Assembly (NCBI RefSeq): GCF_013414345.1
Contig: NZ_CP058670.1
Location: forward strand, 1,302,001-1,366,000
Direction of reading: 5' to 3'
Source: Microcella indica
GTDB taxonomy: Bacteria; Actinomycetota; Actinomycetes; Actinomycetales; Microbacteriaceae
DNA length: 64,000 nt
The position numbers were made by a program, and so were the translations under genes. The first letter of the stretch is position 1. Each line of letters starts with the position of its first letter. The notes under the pieces were generated by a model. That model searched no databases. It was not told the DNA's origin and saw only the letters and a program-made list of their open reading frames with translations. This document shows, piece by piece, positions 54,854 to 63,656 of the stretch.

Positions 54854-55711
54854 TCAGGCCCGCAGAGCCTCGCGCAGAGCGGCGAGCGTCTCGGTCGTGC
54901 CCGCTTCGATCTTAACCGCTGCCCGAGCGTCCGCCTTGGTCTCGCCGCGGTTCACGATGATCGTCGGGATGCGCTTGCGACCCGCCTGCACGACGAGCCG
55001 GACGCCCGAGTTCACGACGAGGGAGGAGCCCAGGATGAGCAGGGCGTCGGCGCGCGCGACGAGCCCGCGGGCCTCCTCGAACTTCACGGAAGGCACGAAC
55101 TCGCCGAAGAACACGATGTCGGGCTTGAGCGTGCCGCCGCACACCGAGCACTCCGGCACCTCGAAGAGGCTGATGTCGTCGACCTCGGCATCGCCGTCCG
55201 GGTTGATGCGGTGGTTGTCGCCCGCCACGAGCCACGGGTTGAGCGTCGCGATGCGGTTCGCGACCGCGGCCCGCGAGAAGGTCTGGCCGCAGTGCAGGCA
55301 GCGCACGCGGTCCATGCTGCCGTGCAGGTCGACGACGCGGCGCGAGCCCGCGCGCACGTGCAGGCCGTCGACGTTCTGGGTGATCACGCCCGTCACGGTG
55401 CCGTCGGCCTCGAGCTGCGCGAGAGTCTCGTGGCCGGAGTTCGGCCGTGCCTGGGCGAAGCGCTCCCACCCGAGGTGGCTGCCGGCCCAGTAGCGCTTGC
55501 GATACGGCTCATCGGCGAGGAACTGGCTGTAGGTCATGGGGGTGCGCACGGGCGCGCCGGCGCCACGGTAGTCGGGAATGCCCGAATCGGTGCTCACGCC
55601 CGCTCCCGTGAGCACGGCGATACGGCGCCCGGCGAGAATCTCCGCGGCCTGGGCGAGCGAGGCCTGCGCGAGGGCATCGAGGGGCCGAGCATCCGCCGCC
55701 ATCATGCTCAC
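54854..55711 (-). CDS. Sir2-family NAD-dependent deacylase
   Basis: A 285-residue sirtuin that removes acyl groups from lysine using NAD. Seen: IAVLTGAGVSTDSGIPDYRG (NAD loop), VITQNVDGLHVRAG, catalytic His in VVDLHGSMDRV, the four zinc cysteines CLHC and CSVC, KPDIVFFGEFVP, and LILGSSLVVNSG. The insertion between the zinc pairs (about 50 residues) is typical of bacterial class II-like sirtuins. GTG 55711 has GGGAGG 5 nt upstream; ATGs 6 and 9 nt later are alternatives. It is divergent from the methyltransferase gene. Confidence 0.95.
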   Translation of the reverse strand: MSMMAADARPLDALAQASLAQAAEILAGRRIAVLTGAGVSTDSGIPDYRGAGAPVRTPMTYSQFLADEPYRKRYWAGSHLGWERFAQARPNSGHETLAQLEADGTVTGVITQNVDGLHVRAGSRRVVDLHGSMDRVRCLHCGQTFSRAAVANRIATLNPWLVAGDNHRINPDGDAEVDDISLFEVPECSVCGGTLKPDIVFFGEFVPSVKFEEARGLVARADALLILGSSLVVNSGVRLVVQAGRKRIPTIIVNRGETKADARAAVKIEAGTTETLAALREALRA

Positions 55712-55814
55712 GGTCGCCTCCCCAACGCCTCAGTGACCTGTCTACGAGACTAAACGCCCGCGGTTTCCGATATGTTTCCACGGGCTGGGACACGCCTACC
55801 GAAAGGACTCGCAC

Positions 55815-56645
55815 ATGCGCCTCGAGCGACTCACGACGCTCGACGGCGCCGACCTGAGCGACTACGCCCGCCTCACCGACGTCGCCCTGCGGCGCGTGCA
55901 GGAGCCCGCGGGAGGCCTCTATCTCGCCGAATCGATCACCGTCATCGGGCGCGCCCTCCGGGCCGGGCACCGCCCGCGGTCCGTGCTCACGAGCGAGCGC
56001 TGGCTCGACGACCTCGAACCGCTGCTGGTCGGCCACGACGTGCCCGTGTACGTCGGCGCGCCAGGACTGCTCGAGGAGCTCACAGGCTTCCACCTGCACC
56101 GCGGCGCGCTCGCGAGCATGCACCGCCCCGAGCCTCTCGACCCTGCAGACCTGCTGCGGGATGCTCGGCTCGTCGTCGTGGTCGAAGACGTCGTCGACCA
56201 CACCAACGTGGGCGCGATCTTCCGCTCCGTCGCGGGGCTCGGCGCGGACGCCGTGCTCATCACACCGCGCTGCGCCGACCCGCTCTACCGCCGCAGCGTG
56301 CGCGTCAGCATGGGCACCGTGCTGCAGGTGCCGTGGGCTCGGCTGCCCGACTGGCCCGAGGGCGCGCGTCTGCTGCACGAGCACGGCTTCACGATCGCGG
56401 CGCTCGCGCTCGCCCCCGACGCAGTGGGGCTGCGCGAGTTCGCCGCCGAGCGGCTCGACCGCGTGGCACTGCTTCTGGGCTCCGAGGGCGATGGGCTCAG
56501 CCGCGGCGCACTCGGTGCTGCCGACGTCGTCGTCACGATCCCCATGGGGCACGGCGTCGACTCGCTCAACGTCGCGGCGGCCAGTGCTGTCGCGCTCTAC
56601 GCGCTCGGCAGTGCGGCCGCGCCCCGCACTCCGCCTGCTTCCTAG
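55815..56645 (+). CDS. SpoU/TrmH-family RNA 2'-O-methyltransferase
   Basis: A 276-residue knotted (SPOUT) methyltransferase acting on tRNA or rRNA ribose. Motif 1 is DHTNVGAIFRSVAGLGADAVLI, motif 2 LLLGSEGDGLS and motif 3 IPMGHGVDSLNVAAASAVALY. The N-terminal part (about 1-110) is an L7Ae/substrate-binding type domain. ATG 55815 has AAAGGA 7-8 nt upstream; TATGTT at 55771 may be its -10. The TAG stop forms part of the next promoter. The target nucleotide is not predictable. Confidence 0.94.
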   Translation: MRLERLTTLDGADLSDYARLTDVALRRVQEPAGGLYLAESITVIGRALRAGHRPRSVLTSERWLDDLEPLLVGHDVPVYVGAPGLLEELTGFHLHRGALASMHRPEPLDPADLLRDARLVVVVEDVVDHTNVGAIFRSVAGLGADAVLITPRCADPLYRRSVRVSMGTVLQVPWARLPDWPEGARLLHEHGFTIAALALAPDAVGLREFAAERLDRVALLLGSEGDGLSRGALGAADVVVTIPMGHGVDSLNVAAASAVALYALGSAAAPRTPPAS

Positions 56646-56648
56646 ACT
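56643..56648 (+). promoter_or_regulatory. Leaderless -10 element of the carboxypeptidase gene, overlapping the methyltransferase stop
   Basis: TAGACT begins with the TAG stop of the methyltransferase gene and ends 7 nt before GTG 56656. Confidence 0.7.
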
Positions 56649-56655
56649 GGAGCGC

Positions 56656-57882
56656 GTGACCCGCCGCCGCCCCCTCCTGCGCTCGGTCGCCATCGCCGCT
56701 CTCGTCGCCCTCGGCGCGAGCACCCTCGGCTACAGCGCCTTCGCCGTGCTCGCCCCCGTGCCGGCCGTGGAGCCTCACGTGCAGGCCCTGCCGGAACTCG
56801 TCACACCCGCGCCCGAGGTGAGCATCCCCGGCTACGGCGCCGCCGCGATCGGCGCCGCGGACCGGCGGCAGGTGTTCGCGAGCCGCGGTCTCGACGAGGT
56901 GCGCCCCATCGCATCGATCACCAAGGTCATCACCGCTCTTGTCGTGCTCGACGCGCACCCCGTCGAGGAGGGCTCGTCCGGCGCGACGATCACGCTCACC
57001 CAGGCCGACAGCGACCTCGTCGCCCGCTATCGAGCACTCAACGGCACGACGGCTCCCGCTCCGGTCGGTGCGACGATCACGCAGCGCGAGATCATCGAGC
57101 TCATGATGGTCGCCTCCGCCAACAACTACGCCGAGACGCTCGCGACGTGGGCGTTCGGCTCCGTCGCCGACTACCTGTCGGCCGCGCGCGCCTGGCTCGA
57201 CGCGCACGACCTGGCATCCATCTCCGTGGGCGATACGACGGGGTTCTCGCTCCTCAACCGCGCGAGCCCCCGCGCGCTCCTGGACCTCGGCCGGCTCGCT
57301 CTCGCCGATCCGGTCGTGGCCGCGGCGGCCGCGCTGCCCGCGGTCACCGTGCCCGGCATCGGCACCTACGAGAACCGCAACCTGATCGTGGGGGTCGACG
57401 GTGTCACGGGGCTCAAGACGGGCACCCTCATCGAGGCGGGAGCGTGCCTGCTCTTCTCGGCGCGAGAGGTCGTCGACGGCGAGGAGGTCGATGTCGTCGG
57501 GGTGGTGCTAGCCGGGCCCGACCATCCCACCGTGGCCGACGACGTGCGCACCCTCCTCGCGAGCGCTCGAGACGACTTCCACGAGATCACGATCGCCACG
57601 GAGGGGCAGCTCGTCGCCCGCTACGAGACCGAGTGGGGCGCGAGCGCGAGCCTGCACGTCGCCGAGACCGTCGCCGACCTCGTGTGGGGAGAGGTGCGTG
57701 CGATCGGCGTCGTGCGCGCCCCGCAGCTGCAGCCGGGCGTGCCGCTGCCCGACCCCGGTAGCGTGACGGTGCGCTACGGGGACCGTCGGGTGAGCATCCC
57801 GCTCGAATGGCGCGGAGCGCTCGAGGGGCCCGACCTCGCGTGGCGCCTCGCGCAGCCGCTCGAGGCTGTCTGGGGCGAGTAG
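56656..57882 (+). CDS. D-alanyl-D-alanine carboxypeptidase (S11 family)
   Basis: A 408-residue penicillin-binding protein-like carboxypeptidase that trims peptidoglycan stem peptides outside the membrane. An N-terminal signal anchor (about 3-32; basic TRRRPLLR then a hydrophobic stretch) exports it. The three active-site motifs are SITK (Ser about 92), SANN (about 155) and KTGT (about 254). A C-terminal beta-rich domain follows. The GTG 56656 start is set by the promoter spacing. It is convergent with the SGNH hydrolase gene (12 bp between stops). Confidence 0.94.
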   Translation: MTRRRPLLRSVAIAALVALGASTLGYSAFAVLAPVPAVEPHVQALPELVTPAPEVSIPGYGAAAIGAADRRQVFASRGLDEVRPIASITKVITALVVLDAHPVEEGSSGATITLTQADSDLVARYRALNGTTAPAPVGATITQREIIELMMVASANNYAETLATWAFGSVADYLSAARAWLDAHDLASISVGDTTGFSLLNRASPRALLDLGRLALADPVVAAAAALPAVTVPGIGTYENRNLIVGVDGVTGLKTGTLIEAGACLLFSAREVVDGEEVDVVGVVLAGPDHPTVADDVRTLLASARDDFHEITIATEGQLVARYETEWGASASLHVAETVADLVWGEVRAIGVVRAPQLQPGVPLPDPGSVTVRYGDRRVSIPLEWRGALEGPDLAWRLAQPLEAVWGE

Positions 57883-57894
57883 GGGAGTGCCGCG

Positions 57895-58671
57895 TCAGCG
57901 GTGCGGGTGCGAGGCGTCCGGTCGCTTGGGCGTGATGTAGTCGCCGGAGGACTGGTGGCGGATGCGCCTCACGACCCACGGGACGAGGTACTCGCGCGCC
58001 CACCCGAGATCCTCGACGCGCGCCTGGCGCCAGCTGCGGCGGGGCAGCGGTTCCGGCTCGCGCGGCTCGAGGTCGTGCTCGACGCCGAGCGCCTCGAGCG
58101 CCATGATCGCGATCGTGTGGTGGCCCATCGGCGAGAAGTGCAGGCGGTCGCGGTCCCACATCTGAGGGTCGCGAAGCTCACGCAGCTTCCACATGTCGGC
58201 GACGATCGCGTCGTGCTTGGAGGCGATCGCCCGCAGATTCTCGTTGTAGATCGCCACCTTGCCGCGCACGCGCCGCAGCACGGGCGTCATGCCGATATCG
58301 GGGCCGTTGAACATGAGCACCGTCGCGCCGTTGCTGCGCAGCTGCACGACGAGCTCCTCGAACCGCTCGGCGACCTGGTCGGGGTCTGTGCCGGGGCGGA
58401 TGATGTCGTTGCCACCCGCCGAGACGGAGATGAGGTCGGGGCGCAGGGCGAGCGCGGGCTCCACCTGCTGCTCGGCGATCTGCTTCAGCAGTCGACCGCG
58501 CACGGCGAGATTCGCGTAGGCGAAATCATCGGTGCGCAGTGCCAGCTGCTCGGCCACGCGGTCCGCCCATCCGCGATGGCCGCCGCGGCTCTGCGGCTCC
58601 GGATCGCCGATGCCCTCGGTGAACGAGTCTCCGATCGCCACGTAGCGGGACCAGGGGTGAAGCTGTGCCAT
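57895..58671 (-). CDS. SGNH/GDSL hydrolase
   Basis: A 258-residue SGNH-fold esterase. Block I is YVAIGDSFTEGIGDP (Ser about 16), block II Gly in NLAVRGRLL, block III SAGGNDIIRP, and block V Asp/His in DRLHFSPMGHHTIA. No signal peptide is visible, so a cytoplasmic location is likely. Typical roles are ester hydrolysis on lipids, sugars or cell-wall components. The start is ATG 58671; a longer frame from 58695 is possible but has no ribosome site. Confidence 0.92.
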   Translation of the reverse strand: MAQLHPWSRYVAIGDSFTEGIGDPEPQSRGGHRGWADRVAEQLALRTDDFAYANLAVRGRLLKQIAEQQVEPALALRPDLISVSAGGNDIIRPGTDPDQVAERFEELVVQLRSNGATVLMFNGPDIGMTPVLRRVRGKVAIYNENLRAIASKHDAIVADMWKLRELRDPQMWDRDRLHFSPMGHHTIAIMALEALGVEHDLEPREPEPLPRRSWRQARVEDLGWAREYLVPWVVRRIRHQSSGDYITPKRPDASHPHR

Positions 58672-58841
58672 GGCTCTAGAATGCCAGAGCCGCACCGACT
58701 GCGCGGCCTGGGAAGTTTCTGAACGTGGAGTACCCCCGAACGGGGTCGACCTGGTTGACTACCTGCTGAGCGTTTCCACCGGAGCGCTCGAACAGCGGCT
58801 GACACTCGAACCGCGTGCCGCCATAACGAAAGGAGCGCCCC

Positions 58842-59105
58842 ATGGGTTTCCTCGCATTCCTGCTCATCGGACTCATCGCCGGAGCCATCGCTAAGGCGAT
58901 CCTGCCGGGCAAGGGCCCGGGAGGCTGGCTCGCCGCCCTCGTCATCGGAGTCATCGGCGCCCTCCTGGGCGGCTGGCTCGGCAGCGTCATCTTCGGCGTC
59001 GACCTCGGCGGGTTCTTCTCGATCGAGACCTGGCTGCTCGCCATCGGCGGGTCGCTTCTCGTGCTCGTCATCTACGGCGCCATCGCGGGCCGTCGACGCG
59101 CCTGA
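58842..59105 (+). CDS. GlsB/YeaQ/YmgE-family small membrane protein
   Basis: An 87-residue protein with three hydrophobic glycine-rich helices (about 3-20, 27-50, 62-82), beginning MGFLAFLLIGLIAGAIAKAI, the signature of the transglycosylase-associated/GlsB stress protein family, and ending in basic GRRRA. Homologues are often general-stress induced; no function is established. ATG has AAAGGAG 5-6 nt upstream. The 170 bp upstream (58672-58841) hold no gene; a hairpin GGCTCT/AGAGCC at 58673-58692 lies next to the SGNH start. Followed by a strong terminator. Confidence 0.92.
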   Translation: MGFLAFLLIGLIAGAIAKAILPGKGPGGWLAALVIGVIGALLGGWLGSVIFGVDLGGFFSIETWLLAIGGSLLVLVIYGAIAGRRRA

Positions 59106-59126
59106 CGCAGGACTCGCACGACGCCC

Positions 59127-59162
59127 GCGACGGGCGGGGCGCCACGGCGCCCCGCCCGTCGC
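59127..59162 (+). terminator. Terminator after the GlsB-family gene
   Basis: A 16-bp perfect GC stem with a 4-nt loop (left arm 59127-59142, right arm 59147-59162), between the small membrane protein gene and dinB. Confidence 0.88.
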
Positions 59163-59209
59163 GCTGTGTGAAGATGCATCGGTGAGGATGCACCCGTGAG
59201 GCGGCGAGC

Positions 59210-60493
59210 GTGAGCAAGCAGGACGGCAGCGGCCGGCAGGTCACCGCGACGCCCACGGACGACACGAGCGCGAGCATCCTGCACCTCGACATGGACGCGT
59301 TCTTCGCCTCCGTGGAATTGCTGACACGCCCCGAGCTGCGAGGGAAGCCCGTGATAGTCGGGCACCGCGGAGCGCGCTCTGTCGTGACCGCCGCGACCTA
59401 CGAAGCTCGGCGCTACGGCGTCAACTCGGCCATGCCCATGAGCATCGCGCTGCGCCGCTGCCCGAACGCGATCGTGCTCGAGCCCTACTACGAGCGCTAC
59501 CAGGAGGCGTCGCGCGCCGTCATGGCGATCCTCGGAGATGTGACACCGCTCGTCGAGCCGCTCAGCATCGACGAGGCGTTCCTCGACGTGAGCGGCGCCC
59601 GCGGCCTCTTCGGGCCGCCGTACACGATCGCCCAGAGCCTGCGCGCCCGCATCACGCACGAGACGGGCCTCGTCGCCTCGGTCGGCGCCGCCGCGACCAA
59701 GTTCGTCGCCAAGCTCGCCTCGAGCCGCGCCAAGCCCGACGGAGTCCTCGTCGTGCCCGAGGCCGAGACCGCGGCCTTCCTGCGGCCGCAGCCGATCAGT
59801 GCGCTCTGGGGTGTGGGAGCCGCCGTCGCCGAGCGGCTCGAGCGCATCGGCGCGCGCACCGTCGGCGACGTCGCCGACCTCCCGCTGCCCGCGCTCGATG
59901 CGGCCGTCGGCGCCGCAGCCGCAGGCAAGCTGCATGCGCTCGCGAACGGCATCGACCCGCGGGCCGTGACCCCCACACGGCTCGAGAAGTCGATCGGCCA
60001 CGAGATGACCTTCGAGAGCGACCTGCACGACCGCGCGGCGCTCGACCGAGAGCTGCTGCGTCTCTCCGACCTCGTCGCGCGCCGGCTGCGGCGCGGCGGG
60101 TGGGTCGCGCGCACCGTCGCGATCAAAGTACGCTTCGGCGACTTCACGACCCTCACACGATCGCAGACGATCGCCGAGCCCACCGAGGTGGCGCAGCGGC
60201 TCGCGACCGAGGCCCGAGCGCTCTTCGCCGCCGCGCCGACCCAGGGGAGGGGCATCCGCCTCATCGGCGTGCGCGCCGAGAACCTGCTGCCGACGGGTGC
60301 CGTGGCGCGCGGCCTGTGGGACGACGACGAGTCGTGGCGCGAGGCGGAAGGCACGATGGATGCCCTCGCCGCGCGCTTCGGGCGCGGTGCCGTGCAGCGG
60401 GCGTCCCTGTTGTCGACCCCGGAACGCCGGCGCTCGGCGCTGTCGGGTCAGGATGCTCCGCCCGCGTCCCCGGAGCCGCCCGCCCGCGCGTGA
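59210..60493 (+). CDS. dinB: DNA polymerase IV
   Basis: A 427-residue Y-family translesion polymerase. Palm motifs are ILHLDMDAFFASVE (about 23-36; catalytic Asp) and PLSIDEAFLDVSG (catalytic Asp-Glu), followed by GVAATKF-like SVGAAATKFVAKLAS, a thumb with helix-hairpin-helix ALWGVGAAVAERLERIG, and the little finger domain. QRASLL about residue 395 resembles a beta-clamp binding motif. GTG 59210 has GAGGCGG upstream. A proline-rich tail ends the protein. No SOS box is evident. Confidence 0.95.
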   Translation: MSKQDGSGRQVTATPTDDTSASILHLDMDAFFASVELLTRPELRGKPVIVGHRGARSVVTAATYEARRYGVNSAMPMSIALRRCPNAIVLEPYYERYQEASRAVMAILGDVTPLVEPLSIDEAFLDVSGARGLFGPPYTIAQSLRARITHETGLVASVGAAATKFVAKLASSRAKPDGVLVVPEAETAAFLRPQPISALWGVGAAVAERLERIGARTVGDVADLPLPALDAAVGAAAAGKLHALANGIDPRAVTPTRLEKSIGHEMTFESDLHDRAALDRELLRLSDLVARRLRRGGWVARTVAIKVRFGDFTTLTRSQTIAEPTEVAQRLATEARALFAAAPTQGRGIRLIGVRAENLLPTGAVARGLWDDDESWREAEGTMDALAARFGRGAVQRASLLSTPERRRSALSGQDAPPASPEPPARA

Positions 60494-60546
60494 CCCTTCT
60501 GGGCTCATCGCCCGCAGTCCGCGTCGGCGACGTCGGTCGCCTCGAC

Positions 60547-60552
60547 TAGCAT
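60547..60552 (+). promoter_or_regulatory. -10 element of the helicase gene
   Basis: TAGCAT ends 9 nt before ATG 60562, leaving at most a 1-3 nt leader. Confidence 0.5.
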
Positions 60553-60561
60553 CGAGGTCGC

Positions 60562-62337
60562 ATGTCTCCGACCTTCCGCCGCGCACCCCACGTGGGCACC
60601 TTCGCCGCGGAGCATCTCTCGCCGTCCTACCCGGAGCGCGCGGCACGCGGCACGGCCGACCGGCTGCGCGCCTGGCAGGCCGAGGCGCTCGACGCGTACT
60701 TCGCCCACGAGCCGCGGGACTTCCTCGCCGCCGCGACGCCGGGAGCAGGCAAGACGACCTTCGCCCTCCGCCTCGCTGCCGAGCTGCTCGCGCGGCGCAC
60801 CGTCGAGCGCGTCATCGTCGTGGCCCCCACCGAGCACCTCAAGCGGCAGTGGGCCGACGCGGCGCACCGCGTCGGCATCCGTCTCGATCCGGCCTTCCGC
60901 AACGCCTCCCGCGTGATCACGCGCGCCTTCCACGGGGCGGCCGTCACGTACGCCCAAGTCGCCGCGCAACCCTTCGTGCACCGCGTGCTCGTCGACCAGG
61001 TGCCGACCCTCGTCATCCTCGACGAGGTGCACCACGGCGGAGACGCGCTCAGCTGGGGGGAGGCCATGCGCGAGGCGTACGGCTCCGCGACCCGGCGGCT
61101 CTCCCTCACAGGCACGCCGTTCCGCTCCGACACCGCGCCGATTCCCTTCGTCTCCTACGTGGACGAGGGCGACGGCATCCGCGTCTCCCGCACCGACTAC
61201 AGCTACGGCTACGGGCGCGCCCTGCGTGACGGTGTGGTTCGGCCCGTCCTCTTCCTGTCGTATGCGGGGCGTGTGCGCTGGCGCACGACCACCGGCGACG
61301 AGATGGAAGCCGTGCTCGGCCAAGGAGACACCGCCGACGTCACCGCCCAGGCCTGGCGCACCGCGCTCGACCCCGAAGGGCAGTGGATGCCCGGGGTGCT
61401 GCGCGCCGCCGACACCCGGCTGACCGAGGTGCGGCACGCGATCCCCGACGCGGGCGGGCTCGTCATCGCGAGCGACCAGGCGACTGCACGTGCCTACGCG
61501 GGCGTGCTCGCGGGCATCACGGGCGAGCAGCCCACCGTGGTGCTGAGCGACGAGGCGGGGGCGTCCGAGCGGATCGCGCACTTCGCCGAGTCGGAGGACC
61601 GCTGGCTCGTCGCGGTGCGCATGGTGTCGGAGGGCGTCGACGTGCCGCGCCTCGCCGTCGGCGTCTACGCGACGAGCGCCTCGACGCCGCTGTACTTCGC
61701 GCAGGCGATCGGGCGCTTCGTGCGAGCCCGCCGACGTGGCGAGGTCGCCTCGATCTTCATCCCGAGCGTGCCGACGATCCAGTCGCTGGCGAGCGAGCTC
61801 GAGCGGGAGCGCGACCACGCGCTCGACCGGGAGGGCGACGAGCTGCTCGACGACTCCCTGCTCGAGGCCGCGGAGCGGGAGGAGAAGGCGAGCGAATCGG
61901 AGCTCGCGGAGTACACCTACCAGGCGCTCGAGTCGTCGGCGACCTTCGACAAGGTGCTCTACGACGGCACCGAGTTCGGGCAGGTCGCCGAAGTCGGCAG
62001 CCTCGAAGAGCTCGACTTTCTCGGCCTGCCCGGCATTCTCGAACCCGACCAGGTGCACGAGCTGCTGCGCAGCCGCCACCAGCGCCAGGTGCGTCGCGCC
62101 GCCGAGCGGCCCGCGACCCAGCCGGCGCCTCAGCCCATGTACCGGTCGCTCAAGGAGCAGCGCACGCTCCTGCACAGCCTCGTCGGCCTGCGGGCGAAGC
62201 TCACCGGGCAGCCGCACGGCATCATCCACGCCGAGCTGCGTCGCGTGTGCGGCGGCCCCGCCGTGGGCCAGGCGACGGTCGCGCAGCTGCAGTCGCGCAT
62301 CGAGCACGTGCGCCGCCAGCTCGCCACCGGCGGCTAG
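60562..62337 (+). CDS. SF2 DEAD/DEAH-type helicase
   Basis: A 591-residue superfamily 2 helicase. The Q-tip/entry region is RAWQAEALDAYF, Walker A ATPGAGKTTFALRLA (about 58-67), VIVVAPTEHLKRQW (Ia), DEVHH (Walker B, about 154), LSLTGTPFRSD (III), MVSEGVDVPRLAVGVYAT (V) and FAQAIGRFVRARR (VI, Arg finger). The C-terminal 180 residues are charged and helical (LERERDHALDREGDEL...) without a recognised domain. It resembles the ResIII/XPB-like helicases common in actinobacteria. No nuclease or methylase gene is near, so a repair role is likelier than restriction. It is one gene after dinB. Confidence 0.93.
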   Translation: MSPTFRRAPHVGTFAAEHLSPSYPERAARGTADRLRAWQAEALDAYFAHEPRDFLAAATPGAGKTTFALRLAAELLARRTVERVIVVAPTEHLKRQWADAAHRVGIRLDPAFRNASRVITRAFHGAAVTYAQVAAQPFVHRVLVDQVPTLVILDEVHHGGDALSWGEAMREAYGSATRRLSLTGTPFRSDTAPIPFVSYVDEGDGIRVSRTDYSYGYGRALRDGVVRPVLFLSYAGRVRWRTTTGDEMEAVLGQGDTADVTAQAWRTALDPEGQWMPGVLRAADTRLTEVRHAIPDAGGLVIASDQATARAYAGVLAGITGEQPTVVLSDEAGASERIAHFAESEDRWLVAVRMVSEGVDVPRLAVGVYATSASTPLYFAQAIGRFVRARRRGEVASIFIPSVPTIQSLASELERERDHALDREGDELLDDSLLEAAEREEKASESELAEYTYQALESSATFDKVLYDGTEFGQVAEVGSLEELDFLGLPGILEPDQVHELLRSRHQRQVRRAAERPATQPAPQPMYRSLKEQRTLLHSLVGLRAKLTGQPHGIIHAELRRVCGGPAVGQATVAQLQSRIEHVRRQLATGG

Positions 62338-62353
62338 CGCGCCCGCGAGTTGT

Positions 62354-62560
62354 GCCAGATCTGGCGCGAACGGGCGCTCGCGACGAGCGATAGCGCCCAT
62401 ACTCGGCAATTCTGGGCCCCGTGCGGCGTGCCGCACACCTCCTCGTCGCACACCCCCACGTCGAACCCTCGCGCACACCCACGCACATCGGAGCGCCTCC
62501 AGATTGGTCGCAAAAGGTGACTCGGCCGTCGTGCAAGCGCCCGTTCGCGCCAGATCTGGC
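62354..62560. repeat. 25-bp inverted repeat flanking 157 bp, each arm with a 12-bp palindrome
   Basis: Arms 62354-62378 and 62536-62560 are exact inverted copies. Each contains GCCAGATCTGGC, itself a palindrome. The second arm lies in a 30-bp near-palindrome (62540-62569, one mismatched pair) that ends just before the ribosome site of the next gene. The enclosed 157 bp carry no open frame of note, only two small hairpins (62372-62398 and 62421-62436). No flanking target-site duplication is seen. Confidence 0.85.
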
Positions 62561-62582
62561 CCGAACGGGGGAGGATGGGGGG

Positions 62583-63656
62583 ATGCGCGAGACTCCCTAC
62601 CTTGTGGTTGACGAGCTCGTCGCCGAGGGCAACCTTGCGACGATGGCGGCGCACGCCCGCGCCCTCGGCGTCGCGCTGCGGCCGCACGCCAAGACGCACA
62701 AGACCGTGGAGCTCGCGCACCGGCAGCTCGAGCACGGGGCCGTCGGGCTCACGGTCGCGACCGTCGGCGAGGCCGAGGTGCTCGCCGACGCTGGTCTCGA
62801 TGACCTGTTCATCGCGTATCCGCTGTGGGCGGTGGGGCCTCGAGCCGACAGGTTGCGTGCGCTCGCAGGGCGTGTGCGGCTTCGCGTCGGTGCCGACTCC
62901 GTCGACGGCGTGAGGATGCTCGCACGGGCTGTTCACGCCGGTCGCGACAGCGCGGCCCCCCTCGCCATCGCGGTCGAGGTCGACAGCGGTCACCACCGTA
63001 GCGGCATGCCGCCGGAGGATGCCGCGGAGGTCGCGGTCGCAGCGCTCGATGCTGGCCTCGCGGTGGACGGCGTCTTCACGTTCCCTGGGCACTCCTACGG
63101 TCTCGAGGCCGCGGGGCCTGCGGCGAGGGACGAGGCCGCCGCGCTGGAAGCGGCGCGCGATGCGCTGACGGCCGCGGGCATCCCGTGCCCTGTGGTGAGC
63201 GGCGGATCGACGCCGAGCGTGCGCTCGGCCGATGGCAGTGTGCTCACGGAGCTCCGGCCCGGTGTCTACGTGTTCGGCGATGCTCAGCAGTGGGAGCTCG
63301 GCGCCACGACCTCCGAGTCGATCTCCCTCACCGCCCGCGCGACCGTGGTGAGCCGTCGCGACGGAGTCGCCGTGCTCGACGCTGGCAGCAAGATCCTCGG
63401 CGCCGACCGCGCCCCCTACGCCACCGGATACGGTCGGCTCCTCGACCACCCCGAGGCCCGCATCAGCGCGCTGTCGGAGCACCACGCGACGGTCGCATTT
63501 CCGACCGGCACGACGATCCCGGCACTGGGCGCAGAGCTGCGCGTCGTGCCGAACCACGTCTGCAATGCGGTGAACCTCGTCGACGAGCTCATCGTCGAGC
63601 GCGACGGCATCGAGGTCGGTGCGTGGTCGGTCGCCGCGCGCGGTCGCAACACCTAG
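62583..63656 (+). CDS. D-serine dehydratase / D-threonine aldolase-like PLP enzyme
   Basis: A 357-residue fold type III PLP enzyme. The PLP Lys is at about residue 37 in RPHAKTHKTVELA, with TVATVGEAEVLADAG, VEVDSGHHRSGM, VSGGSTPSV near the phosphate site, and the C-terminal VVPNHVCNAVNL whose His and Cys match the zinc ligands of eukaryotic-type D-serine dehydratase (DSD1). It could thus be a D-serine dehydratase or D-threonine aldolase; the PNHxC motif suits both. GGGGGAGGA precedes the ATG. Its TAG stop overlaps the TAG of the convergent DUF1206 gene (CTAG). Confidence 0.92.
   Translation: MRETPYLVVDELVAEGNLATMAAHARALGVALRPHAKTHKTVELAHRQLEHGAVGLTVATVGEAEVLADAGLDDLFIAYPLWAVGPRADRLRALAGRVRLRVGADSVDGVRMLARAVHAGRDSAAPLAIAVEVDSGHHRSGMPPEDAAEVAVAALDAGLAVDGVFTFPGHSYGLEAAGPAARDEAAALEAARDALTAAGIPCPVVSGGSTPSVRSADGSVLTELRPGVYVFGDAQQWELGATTSESISLTARATVVSRRDGVAVLDAGSKILGADRAPYATGYGRLLDHPEARISALSEHHATVAFPTGTTIPALGAELRVVPNHVCNAVNLVDELIVERDGIEVGAWSVAARGRNT

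Noticed and set aside
60562-62337. SF2 helicase as part of a defence system
   Set aside because: No nuclease, methylase or other defence gene is adjacent; neighbours are dinB and a PLP enzyme, and the gene's composition matches the core genome.
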